Below, piece after piece: positions 44,523-56,013 of a stretch of 64,000 bases of DNA (positions within the stretch are counted from its first letter, which is position 1; every line of letters begins with the position of its first letter). The notes under the pieces are model-generated. The model did no database searches and was not told the origin of the DNA. It saw only the letters and a list, made by a program, of their open reading frames with translations. Made by a program: the position numbers and the translations under genes. Origin of the DNA: Psilocybe azurescens. Its lineage: Eukaryota; Basidiomycota; Agaricomycetes; Agaricales; Agrocybaceae. The DNA is taken from the NCBI GenBank assembly GCA_023853785.1, contig JAJIRX010000793.1:1-64000 (forward strand), written 5' to 3'.

Positions 44523-45919
44523 GGCTGTAAGTTGTGTATATTGATTGTTATTGATTAAAATTGCTGATATTGCTGCATCAATTTTAATTCAGGTTGTAAG
44601 TTGTGTGCACTGTTTGGGATTAATAACAATTGCTAATATGTTCTGCATCAATCCTAATTCAGAATGTAAGTTGTGCATACTGTTTATGATTGGTAGTAAA
44701 TACTCAGATGTTCTGTATCAATTTTAATTCAGCATGTAAGTTGTGTGCACTACATGGTATTAATTGAAATTGCTGATATTTTCTGCATCAATTTTAATTC
44801 AGGCTGTAAGTTGTGTGCACTGTTTGTGCTCAACTGAAATTGCTGATATTTTCTGCACTAATTTTAATTCAGGCTGTAAGTTGCATGCACTGTTTGTGAT
44901 TGATTGCAATTGCTGATCTTTTCTACATCAATTCTAATTCAGGCTGTAAGTTGTGTGTACTATTTGTAATTGATTACAATCACTGATCTTTTCTGCAATA
45001 ATTCTAATTCAGGCTGTAAGTTGTATGCATTGTTTGTAATTGATTGTAATTATTGATATTTTCTATATTAACTCTAATTCAGGCTGTAAGTTGTGCGCAC
45101 TATTTGTGACTGATTGCAATTGCTGATATTTTTGCATCAATTCTAATTTAGGATGTAAGTTGTGTACATTATTTGTAATTGATTGCAATTACTAATATTT
45201 TCTGTATCAATTTTAATTCAGACTGTAAGTTGTGTACACTATTTGTGATTGATTGCAATTGCTGATCTTTTCTGCATCAATTCTAATTCAGGCTGTAAAT
45301 TGTGTACACTGTTTGTGATTGATTGCAATTGCTGATATTTTCTCTATCAATTTTAATTCAGGCTGTAAGTTGTGTGGACTATTTGTGCTTGATTAAAATC
45401 ACTGATATTGTCTATATCAATTTTAATTTAGAATGCAAGTTGTGTACACTATTTGTGATTGATTGCAATTGCTGATATTTTCTGTAATGATTCTGATTCA
45501 GGCTGTAAGTAGTGTGCACTGTTTGTGATTGATTGCAATTGCTGAGATATTCACCATCAATGTAATTCAGAATGTAAGTTGTGTATACTATTTGGAATCA
45601 ATTACAATTACTGAGATTTTTTTATCAATTCTAATTCAGATTGTAAGTTGTGTGCTCTGTTTGTGATTGATTGCAATTGCTGATAATTTTTTATCAATTT
45701 CATTCAGTGGGTAAGTTGTGTGCACTGTTTGTAATTGATTACAATTGCTAATATTCTCTGCATTAATTTTTATCTAGGATGTAAGTTGTGCACTATCTGT
45801 GCTCAATTGAAATTACTAATATATTGATATCACTTTTTATTTAGCTTGTAAGTTGTGTTTACTTTATTTTTAATTACATGCTAATTGTTATTTCTTTTTT
45901 GATGTTATTTTTATTTTAG

Positions 45920-45957
45920 ACACAAAAATCAAAAGCAAGATTATTGCTCGATTTCCT
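45920..45957 (+). CDS. Exon-like segment after the intron-like array
   Basis: A strong acceptor (TTTTTATTTTAG) ends at 45919 and a GTAAGA donor begins at 45958. One frame of the 38 bases reads TKIKSKIIARFP, which resembles the continuation of the GTPase family C-terminus after the CIEYAIK exon. This suggests the array sits within the GTPase gene. The phase was not proven. Confidence 0.4.
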
Positions 45958-46177
45958 GTAAGATTTTGTTTGGGTCCTGGACTTGCATTTATAAAACTCT
46001 ATTATTTATAAAATATCATGTTATAGAAGCCATCCATAAATGCTTTTGCAGGTTGGGATATAACTATCCTTTTTTTTTTAGTTTGTATATCTCATTATAT
46101 TTGTTTCAGCTATTCTCATCTCACTTGAATATTCCTTTTGGATTACTCCAACCAGTGATGATAATGTTCATAAATTT

Positions 46178-46343
46178 TTGATAGCTTGGACTATTTATCT
46201 GGAAGATAAATATGGTCAAGTTGATCAACAGTTAAAAACTTATCTGTCATATGTGCCAAAGGGTGACTGGATCATGAAACAACATTGCCCATCTGATGAA
46301 GACTTTGCAGATTTTCAAAATATGATTTTTCAAAACCTTCTCT
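46178..46343 (+). CDS. Exon-like segment, possible GTPase-gene 3' exon
   Basis: The frame reads IAWTIYLEDKYGQVDQQLKT and YVPKGDWIMKQHCPSDEDFA, ending at a GTAAGC donor after QNLL. It looks like real protein. It may be a further exon of the gene that starts at 41016, but the family match is weak. A hydrophobic stretch in a nearby frame (about 46050-46170) could be a membrane segment. Confidence 0.35.
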
Positions 46344-46561
46344 GTAAGCCAATTTATTTGTCTATTTTATATTTATGTTATTGATATTATATACATTGCT
46401 TCAGCTCTTCTTAGCTTCACCACTTGATATCATGATCAGTAGATCAACTTTCATTCTATATATTTAAATTTTGCAATCAATCAGGCATGAAAGTCAGACA
46501 CAAATGTAAACATAATAACCAATTTCAAGCACATTTATAGGCTACTCAATTAACAGGTTAA

Positions 46562-46709
46562 AATGTTATTGATGAATTTTATATGAATTTTAAGAATGAA
46601 CAATTCACTGATAATCTTGATGACTCAAACAATGAATATGAACAGCATACAGTGTGTATTGGGGATATTGATGAAGAAGATGAAAGTAAAAAAGAGGGTG
46701 AAAAAAAGT
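46562..46709 (+). pseudogene. Acidic coding-like remnant
   Basis: An open run reads VIDEFYMNFKNEQFTDNLDD and CIGDIDEEDESKKEGEKK before a stop. It is unassigned and may belong to the same broken gene as the exon at 46178. Confidence 0.25.
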
Positions 46710-48289
46710 AAAAAAAGAGTATAAAGAGAAGGAGGAAATGGAGCCAATCCCTTCTGTTCCAATGAAATAGAAACCAAAGTCTCTTATTAAAAAGGCTGTT
46801 GCTAACAAAAGTTATTCACCCTATTATCTTGCTATAACAACAGCTGAATCCTTTTCTTCTTTTGACAAGAAAGGTCCACAAATCACGATACAAACACTGA
46901 CAATGATGAACTAATAGCCAAAAGTTCTGTTATTTCAAAGATCAATATTATACACAATTTCCACACTCTTTCTGTATAAAAGCTCAAAAACCCATTTAAA
47001 AGACCATTCCATGGCTAGCTGTATAAATAGACAAATAATGAGGGATAGCTAAAAGATTCAGCATCCAGATGTACACAAGTGAGCTATAATATATTTATAA
47101 AGAATGGAGAAAACTATGAAATACACAGTATTAGCTCATATACAGAAGATATAACTATGCATTGAATAAGAACAACAGGAAATACAGAAGACATTAGCTG
47201 GAAGTTGTGATAAAGTGCAGCAGTTCTTCTAGAGGTCAGTTTGGCAATAAAATTGCAAGCACATTTTTAATTTAATGACAGCTAGATTATTCTCACCACT
47301 CAATTTAAGAAGTCATGTGTGATACACTGGTTATCTTTGATCAGTCACATTTCTGTCTCCTCTTTCATTAATCTAATGCCTTAAGAATCAGATCTGTGCT
47401 GACAGCAGCACATTATAGCTAGTGCATATATTGTCAATGTTATTAGGATTGCTTTTAATCTCTTCATCTCAGCTATATACTGAAAACAAGCCTATCACAT
47501 GTCAAAACCAACTGGAAAAGAATGGGTGAAAAAATTAATCAATGGCCATTACAATCACATGTGGATATAACAAACTTGATAATAGTTAATAATGAGATGT
47601 AAAATAGATGGTCTAGATATATAACACACTACACAGTACTTGCTCTTACATGATTTTACATTTTTGGCAGTACCATATTTGAGCAAGAGAATGAGATGCT
47701 TTGCTGCTTTCTGAAAGATCATTGTCTTGAAGCTACCGCTATTGCCAACCTCTGCCTTATGAGCAACAAAAAATTAACAGAGGCAAGCTCTTCAGAAGTG
47801 GTCTAGTGAGATAAAGAAGATATGTTATAGATAAGAGATGACAAAGAAAGAAAGACACAGAAGATAATGAAAAAAGAAACAGAAGGATTTAATTTTAAAA
47901 AATACATATTAACATGCATATTTAATGACCTGACAGACTCAATGAGCATGTTATTGTTCTTCTATATTACATATTTGTATTCAGAATAGCCAGTATTAAT
48001 GATAACTATTAAAAAACAAGAAGGAACAAGCAAGATCCAGATACTCAGTGATTGATCAGATAAGAGTGAGAATATGTGATAGAATTGTGTTTGGGTGATA
48101 ACAATAGTCCAGCTGCCATCAACTGAAAATAAAAATGCATTGCATTTTTATTGCTAGACTGATTTTAAAATTAGCATGCTCTAGCTACATGTGATACAAA
48201 TATAGACTTAAATACTGAAATACTCTAGAGGTTTTACAGAGTGTGATACATATCCTTATGCATCATAGATATTCAGAACAGATAAGCTA
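46710..48289. other. AT-rich stretch without recognisable genes
   Basis: No frame of useful length, repeat unit or RNA signal was recognised. Confidence 0.35.
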
Positions 48290-48504
48290 CAGTAAGGGAC
48301 AAAACTGTTCAAATAATTTTTGAAGTTAGACTGTTCCTTGAATAACTCAAGAACAACTTAACCAAACAAGTTCAAACTTTGCACAGTAGTAGAGTATCAT
48401 GTGACTAACATGTTCAAATTTGTTTCATTATGTAATCTTAATTCCTTCCCACACTATTAATATTTTACTAGCACAAGTCCATTTAAACAGTTTTGTCCCT
48501 CTCA
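48290..48504. repeat. Short Tc1-like MITE
   Basis: The left end CAGTAAGGGACAAAACTGTT and right end AACAGTTTTGTCCCTCTCA are inverted, and both sides are flanked by TA. About 215 bases, no coding capacity. The terminal bases differ slightly between the ends. Confidence 0.65.
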
Positions 48505-48808
48505 TATACCAAGCATGTGACTTTGTTTAATCAAAGCAAATAAGTACAAATAAATTCAGGTGACTTATTCAAAATGTATATATATACTCTGTGTCCGAGT
48601 TTATCCTAATCTCCACATTAAATTCTCACTCAAACACTCATGTAATCACCCACTCCTACTCAATGCAACCATGCTCTTGAACTGCTTGACAAAGGCTAGT
48701 CAAGTCATACTATCTCCACTACCACTGGTATAAGTGTTGGTTCTATATCCAATATTCACTCTAAACATTGCTCAACACTTTCCAAATTTGCTGGAGGCCA
48801 TCCATGGT
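48505..48808. other. Short spacer before the type E element
   Basis: No gene was seen in these 300 bases. Confidence 0.3.
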
Positions 48809-50550
48809 GTACTTTACCTCCACCCAGGTATTCCATGTGAAGTCCACCAACTCCATATAAAAGTGGTGGACTCCACATGGACTCCACCTGGAACATATGT
48901 AAATGTTCAAAAAATTATCTTTGATAGGTGAAGTTCAGGTGGACTCCAGGTAGAGTTTAATTAGAATCCACATGGACTCCAGATGGACTCCAGTTGGAGT
49001 TTCAACTTTAACTTCACATAAAATAAAATAAAATGAAATGGAATCCAGTTGGATTCCAACTGGAATATGTTAATCTTTCAATCTTAGTGTAAATTCATAT
49101 GAGTGTAATATAATATATTAATAGCTATGTACTATATTATTATCTAGTTGTGAGATCCATCATTGAAACAAAAAAACAAAACAAAAACATAACAGACAAA
49201 AAGTTGGGCAGGAGGATATGTACTTGGATTAAATAAACAAACAAAGATATAAATGTAAAAAAAAATGAGAAAACAAAAAATAAGTAAAAAATCTAAAAAG
49301 AGGGGCGGGAGGGGGTCCATGTCGGTTGTAGCCCCTGCTGAATGTGTTGGTCATGTTGTACATGCCATTGTTGTTGTGGCTGTTATATGTGTCCGCTATA
49401 CCCATTATCAGTCATTGTTGTTGTGGTTGTGGTAAATGTCCGCCATACATGTTGTCATCTTCATCTTTGTGGCTGCTGTGTCTGTCGCATACATTGTGGT
49501 TGTCATATGTGGCCCCCATCTGTTGCTGTGGCCATTGTACATGTTGTTGTGGCTGTTGTGCATGCTACCATTCATGTTGTACATGTTGTAGTACATGCTG
49601 TGCATGTTGTCATTGTCAATGGTACATGTTGCAGTATGTGCCGTGTGTGTAGTTGTCATTGTTGTTGGTATGTGTCACAGTACATGCAGTATGTACACGT
49701 TATTGGCTTATATCAAAAGAAGGGGGGCAGTTAGTGGGGGCGGTATGTGGGATTCACAACTTACCTGGTGTTGCTGCCTTGTTCACATCACCTCCTCTCG
49801 TTCCACCTTGTTCCCCACTCACCTTGTTTTACCTTGTATCTCAATCCCCACCCACCTCATTCCCCTTCAGTCTGGTGCTGTTGTTGTTGTTGTATACAGA
49901 CCCATTGTTGTCATTGTTGTCATTGTCATTGTCATACTGTGTATGCGTGTCCAATGTTGTTGCCATTGTACACGGACACATTGTCGTCGTGCATGGCCTC
50001 AGTTGGTGGTGGCACAATGCATGTCAGGTCAGGTTGGCAGGTGCCTGGCTCTGACCAACAATGGCGAGGTGGTGGGGTGTGCCCAATGGTGGCAGCAAGG
50101 TGGTGGTGGTGGTTGGAAGGCAAGGTGGGGTGGTTGGAGTAACCAACAGACTGATGTGGCAACAATGAGTCACACATGTGACATTGTTTAACACTTGCTG
50201 AGAATTGCTGAGAAATGATCTGAATCAATATGTAGGCCATCAATTTTTAATGGACAATAAAGCCTTTGTGGCTTAGTCAGTTTATTGCTTGTGTTTGGTG
50301 TTCTGGGACGCCCAAGTTCAATTCCTGCTAGTGTAATTTTTTTCACACTATAATAAAATATAAATAAAATCCAGGGACCCTCCTCCACCTGGAGTCCATT
50401 TGAAATTGACCCTGAAATAGTGTATTCATGTTAATATACATGATTCATGAGTTAAATTCACATAGAATCCATATAGAGGATGTGGAACTCCACATGAAGT
50501 TCCACATGGAGTTTACATGGAGTTGCACATCCTCCACATTGGCCCACATG
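48809..50550 (+). mobile_element. TIR element E with C-type interior (copy C3, CpG-depleted)
   Basis: The left end is GTACTTTACCTCCACCCAGG, with CCACATGGACTCC words behind it. The interior from about 49020 follows the C2 plan: the AATCCAGTTGGATTCCAACT block, an A-rich strip, a TG/CA-rich satellite (49330-49690), a minus-strand donor CAG/GTAAGT at about 49764, TGCCTGGCTCTGACCAACAA, and then a tRNA-like module. The right subterminal region again has ACTCCACATG words. The right end runs directly into the type B terminus of the next element. Nearly all CG dinucleotides of C2 are TG or CA here. Confidence 0.6.
50263..50342 (+). ncRNA. tRNA-like module, second copy
   Basis: GCCTTTG is followed by TGGCTTAGTCAG (A box-like), a hairpin GGTGT/ACGCC, an AAGTTCAATTC B box-like motif and a T-run at about 50336-50342. 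The hairpin stem differs from the 33-kb copy in a way that keeps pairing. Confidence 0.45.
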
Positions 50551-52827
50551 GAGGTCTTTACACAGCCCCCATTTTTGGTCGGACTCCGGTCGGACTCTGT
50601 CGGACTTTCTATATTCAGAATGACAATTTTTCTGGTCTAAGACAGCTGAAATTTTCCGGTGAGATTCCGGTGAGATTCTGGCGAATGTCCATTAGACTAC
50701 AAGTCCAACGGACTGTCCGGGTGGACTGTCCACTGGAATAATGCCAAACCAGCAGTCAAAGTCCAATGGAAATGACCAGACAGGACCAACAGAAGTCCAT
50801 CGGAATCCCACCGGACATGACCAACAGAAGTCCAATGGAAGTCCAATGGAAGTCCAACAGACAGCAAGCAGAGGGTTGTTCATATTAGTATTAATAAAAA
50901 GAAAATATTAATAGAAAAATAAAACTTAGATCAATTAAAGAGTTATCACACATAGAACACAGTAGAGAGTGTAGAGTCAATAGACTGATATATTTTTCTG
51001 AGTGTATATGGTCCTTATCAACAGAATTCTGTATTTTGTTCAGTCCGTAGGGTGAGCGGTCCGATGTGACACATTCGAAGTCACATGACTCAAATGTAAC
51101 AACAACATGCGTGTGACATATTGATGCCACGTCGGTCCGTTGTTGATTCTGATGCCCACCATTTTTCCTTCCACCACCACCGCCTTGTCGGTCGGAGCCA
51201 GGCAAAAGCCAACCCGATGCGACAGAGGACGAGAACGACTGCGACGGCCACACCAACGAGGACAACTGCGACAGCAATAACGAGGATGCGGACGAGGACC
51301 ACAACCAGGACCGCAAGGGGGCGAGAACAAGGGCAAGGGCGAGGGACCGGCGAGGACGACGGCTAGGACCAGGATCGCAACGGCGAGGACCAAGACACCG
51401 GGCGTGGACCAGGACATGGGTGAGGACGGCGAGAGCAAGGACGAGGGCAAGGACGGCAAGGGCAAGGGCTAGGATGAGGATGGCAAGGGCGAGGGATGGC
51501 AAGGGCTAGAACAAGAACGGCAAGGGCAAGGGCAAGGACAGCAAGGGCAAGGACAAGGACAGCAAGGGCAAGGACAAGGACAGCAAGGGCAAGGACAAGG
51601 ACAGCAAGGGCAAGGACAAGGACAACCCGCGATGGATACCACCACGGCGACGACGAAGGCCAGGACGACAGGGCTGACAATGACACACGACAATGACACC
51701 AGCACGTACTGCAACAGGTACAGACTGCGACAACCCACGACAAAGGCACCGACGGGTACCAGGACAGGCACAGCGGACGATGACACCGACACATACCACA
51801 ACGGGTATGGACCATGACAACACATACCACCACCGTGACAGCGAGGACAACAGGGACAACCACAACATGCGACAACAGCAGTGACACATACCATGACACG
51901 TACAGACAACAGTGACACATACCACGACACGTACGGACAACACCGACAACGACACTGACATGTACCACGGTGGGTACAGCCGATGGCAACACCTGACGGT
52001 GACACCGATGCATACAACGGCAGGTACGGCCGACCATGATGTTGATAACATGGACAACGACACCACCAATGTACCCTCACGCCCCCCTTTTTCTGTTCTT
52101 TTTTTTCTTTTTTTCTTTTTTTGTTTCTTTTTTATTATGTTTTTATTTTATTTTTACCTGTATATAATCATGTAGTATATAGTTTTTAATATATTATATT
52201 ACATTGTCACACAAATTTAAACTAAGATTAAAGTATTCCAGTTGGAATCCAATTGGATTCCATTCCATGTGAATTTAAAGTTGGACTTAGTGAAATTCAC
52301 AAAGTCAGATAATAATGTAGTATATAGTTTTCAATATATTATATTACATTGTTATATGAATTAAAGATAAGATTGAAGTATTATCCTAGTGACCTAGCTT
52401 CCTTAATATAGCTCCCAAAGCTTCCAAGAACACTGCCACTGTCCCTAACTCCCCTCCCAAGTCTGCAATTAAACCAGTGACAGTCCACTGGACATCCACT
52501 GGACATCCACTGGACTCCACTGGACAGAGCAGTCTTGGATCTGGTCTAATTAAGTGCTGAGAGTCCGGTGGAAGTCCATTGGAAGTCCATTGGAAGTCCA
52601 ACAGACTGGACAGTCTGGCCAGTCCACCTGTTTTCTGTCTTGAAGTGACTTGACCGGACTTTGACCAGAATTTGGCTGGACTCTGACTGGACTGGTACCG
52701 GAATTTTTTCAAGTCCAATTGAATCCGTTGGACGTCCAATGGACTGTCCAGCCAGGTTCATTGGAATTGGCTGGGTCTGGTGAAAGTCCGTTGGAGTCCA
52801 ACGGAAAATGGGGGCACTGTAAAGTAC
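50551..52827 (-). mobile_element. TIR element A2 (CTTTAC superfamily)
   Basis: This is an inverted relative of A1. The type B end (GAGGTCTTTACACAGCCCCC) is on the left and the type A end (reversed GTACTTTACAGTGCCCCCAT) on the right. The A-side block 52125-52800 matches 31157-31800 closely in reverse. The B-side block around 50870-51090 matches 20540-20760. The satellite at 51200-52070 uses GAGGACAACAC and GGCAAGGGCAAGGACA words. No transposase was seen. Confidence 0.65.
51538..51622. repeat. 21-bp tandem repeat within A2
   Basis: The unit GACAGCAAGGGCAAGGACAA plus one G repeats about four times with almost no change, which suggests recent local expansion of the satellite. Confidence 0.8.
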
Positions 52828-53223
52828 ACCCAATCACACGGTTTTTATCTGATTGATTTGGTCTTTTCAACATATTCATCGGCTGCGTGTCCCCATGAGC
52901 TCACAAACATTGCAACTACATACTCAATAAACGACCTATAAATATACAGCAGTGCCAGTTGGACAGATCCAAAGACCTGGCTGTTGGCAGAACGGACTGA
53001 GGGCCGAAAATACTTCTGGTACTACTAGTAATAGAAGGATGAAATAAAGACTGAAATATTCTTCTAGAGAATCCTGTCATAAGAAGAATGATGTACATGC
53101 TTTAAGGCTTCAAGTTGGCTTTCACAAGGTAGACGATGAGAAACTTTCCGCTTTCAACTCTACCACTACCTTCCAATGCCATGTTTGTGTCTAAACCTAT
53201 GTTTCTGGAGAAAGAGGAGGAAC
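52828..53223. other. Region upstream of the second GTPase gene
   Basis: Between the TIR element and the gene start at 53224. No element or gene was recognised. Confidence 0.3.
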
Positions 53224-55158
53224 ATGGCTTCTATAGCGAATGATACTTCTCAGCAGATAGAAGATAACACCCACCAATGTTCGACCTCACCCCTGGCCCC
53301 TGAGCCGACATCTGAGGCTAAGCAAGAGCCACAAATACCTTCTATCCCAGAAGATTTACCCTCTCAAGTAGAAGACACACTCGAGAGTGCCCAAGGTGAG
53401 TACATTGTTATTTCAGAGGACCTCTAGCCTGAGACACAAATAAGGTTTTGCATCCTTCTCGTTGGAAAGGTGATATTTTGACTGTCTCAGTTCGCATACA
53501 TAATCATACTCACAGCCAGCTGTAGTCTGGTGTAGGAAAATCCTCTCTCATCGCCGAAATCTTCAATCTTGACAAGAAAAAGGTAAAAACCATGCTGTAC
53601 GCTCTGAAGGAGATGCATTCATTTCATCTCAACAGATTGATATCGCTCATAATATGGCTGGAAATGCCAAAATTGAGTATGGATACACCTCACTGGAGAA
53701 CCCCATTTTATCTTGCACGATAGCAAGGGTTTTGAGCCAGGCTCTGGTGGCAATTGGACAAAGGTGGAAAATTTTTGGAGCAAAGTCGGACATCCGATTT
53801 GCTTGGTAAAGTTCATGCCATATGGTGTAGTTGCTCGCTCTACTTCTCTAGTGGAGGCTTATTCCTGCTTTCTCAATTAGGTTCTGTGTACAAACTCCAC
53901 AGACCGGTGCTAGAATATTGCAAACAGGTGACAAAAACCTCCTCAAACTGGCCCAGAAAGGTAGCAATTTTATTTTAATTGTCATATTATTACTGGTTTA
54001 TTACTGTTTAGGTAGCGTTCCCGTAATTACGGTATTCACCAAGTACGATCTCCTCATGAACCAATTTCACCAAAACGATCCCACCAACGCGGGAAAGCGA
54101 TGTGTGTGTCTACTTTTCTGATAAAATCAAAGAATTTGAGGAGGACTTGAAGACGTTACACATAAGTCCGGAGTCAATATCTCATGTGAAGATATCGACG
54201 GAGGAGACTAATGCCAAAGCCAAAGCCAAAGCCAAAGGTTGATATATGAGATATCACTTTCATTCATCACTAACGCCAGCGTGAACTACAGAGATGTATG
54301 TTCCCCCTGACGAATATTGCACATAGCAAGCTACAGGACGTTGAACATAGGTTGGAGGTGGCCTGGGTAACGGCTCAGCAATCCAATGCCCACCAAAAGG
54401 TCAAAGTGTCTATCAGGTACTGTCGAGCCTTACATGGTATAGCCAAGATTGTACTTATCTTATATTGCTAGTGAAGGGCTTAAGAGTGATTTTATTCTCC
54501 TTAAAAATCTCAATATTGTGCTAACAATTGGGAGTTAGAGTATTGGAAGAACCTCGGTGAAAGTAATGCTTTCGAAGGCCAAGTCCTAATAGATTGCATC
54601 CACCGTCTTCATGATGATGTTTTAAAGGTCTGGAACTTCAACAATCCAACTGGAGTTAGCATTCAAATTCCTTCTGATTTCTTCTTTATGACTGATGCAT
54701 TTTGTAGATTCTTTCCGGAATGACATTTATGGTTAAACTTATTGGCTTTGTTAAGCCCTTAATTGAGAATACGCTTGATGAGACATCGTGCATTAGCTTT
54801 AAAGTGGATATAAATAAAATCTAAACTGATTTTGTCTTTTCTTTTTAGACCTCCTGGATCTGTGTCGGATTTTGGTGACGGCGGTGCTAGACAATTAATT
54901 ACCCTTTTGCAGACATCTGGACTTGGTCGGGAGGTAATATCCCACCTGTATGATAAATATCAACCATAGTACGTCCACCTCAACTCTCTCAGAACATGTT
55001 TACTTATGTCTCTGATAATCCAGTCCATCAACTGCAAAGCTTTTAGGGACATACAGTACCAGACAATCAAACCCCGTCAACTTTTCCAACAAATTTTGTA
55101 GAGTCCAATAAAACACGGAATAGTTAGATATACTATTTTAGATGTAGATAGAACCACA

Positions 55159-56013
55159 CACTGCTGGCGCCAACCAGTGTAAGTAAAACTTACAGCGAAT
55201 TAAATACAGAACTTATGTAAGAATTGCTGTAAGTATGATATACAACACTTCTGTTTGAAAATAATACAGATAACAAACAGATATTCTGTTCAGTGGCTGT
55301 AAGTTAAACAAACAGTATTTCTGTTTCTAAGCTGTAAGTCAATAATACACCTGAATAAAGAGAATTTCTATTCTTTGTCTGTTTGTTAAATATACAGAAT
55401 AGCTGTATGTAATTGCTGTATGTAAAACATACAGATATTGTGTATGTAATTGCTATATGTTATACAAACATGAGTTCTGTAAAGAAAACTTACAGTCAAA
55501 GTACAGAATTTCTGTTTGTTTTACTTATGGAATTTATGTATATAATTGCTGTATGTAAAACTTACACCGAAATATACAGTATTCAAATTGCTCAGGTATA
55601 TTTCGGTGTAAGTTTTACATACAGCAATTATATACATAAATTCCATAAGTAAAACAAACAGAAATTCTGTACTTTGACTGGAAGTTTTTTTACAGAACTT
55701 GTGTTTGTATAACATACAGCGATTACATACACAATATCTGTATGTTTTACATACAGCAATTACATGCAGCTATTCTGTATATTTAACAAACAGACAAAGA
55801 ATAGAAATTCTCTTTATTCAGGTGTATTATTGACTTACAGCTTAGAAACAGAAATACTGTTTGTTTAACTTACAGCCACTGAACAGAATATCTGTTTGTT
55901 ATCTGTATTATTTTCAAACAGAAGTGCTGTATATCATACTTACAGCAATTCTTACATAAGTTCTGTATTTAATTCGCTGTAAGTTTTACTTACACTGGTC
56001 AGCGCCAGCAGTG
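55159..56013. repeat. 855-bp near-perfect palindrome, CACTA-like foldback element
   Basis: Two arms of about 418 bases face each other around a 20-base centre (55577-55596). The ends are CACTGCTGGCGCC and GGCGCCAGCAGTG-like, flanked by the 3-bp duplication ACA (55156-55158 and 56014-56016). CAC-starting ends with a 3-bp duplication are typical of CACTA/En-Spm elements. The arms consist of alternating ACATACAG and CTGTATGT words. Similar short proteins read from both strands are a consequence of the symmetry, not genes. Confidence 0.85.

Larger units (their letters stand above)
42500..45918 (+). repeat. 70-bp tandem array of intron-like units
   Basis: About 22 unit junctions are visible (two before and 20 after an inserted element), spaced 67-71 bases. 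A typical unit starts GTAAGTTGTG, has a CTGAT or CTAAT branch-site-like motif about 40 bases in, a TTTTCTG tract, and ends TTTTAATTCAG. Between that AG and the next GTAAGT there are always three bases, mostly GCT but also GTT, AAT, CAT, GAT, ACT, ATT, TGG and CTT. The array lies directly between the last GTPase exon (ending about 42145) and an exon-like segment at 45920. Unit sizes match the intron sizes of other genes in the window. Confidence 0.8.

Noticed and set aside
42500..45918. CRISPR array
   Set aside because: The repeats are diverged, contiguous 70-bp units without unique spacers, in a eukaryotic context.
55413..55715. Two similar small ORFs on opposite strands
   Set aside because: They are mirror images produced by the palindrome at 55159-56013.
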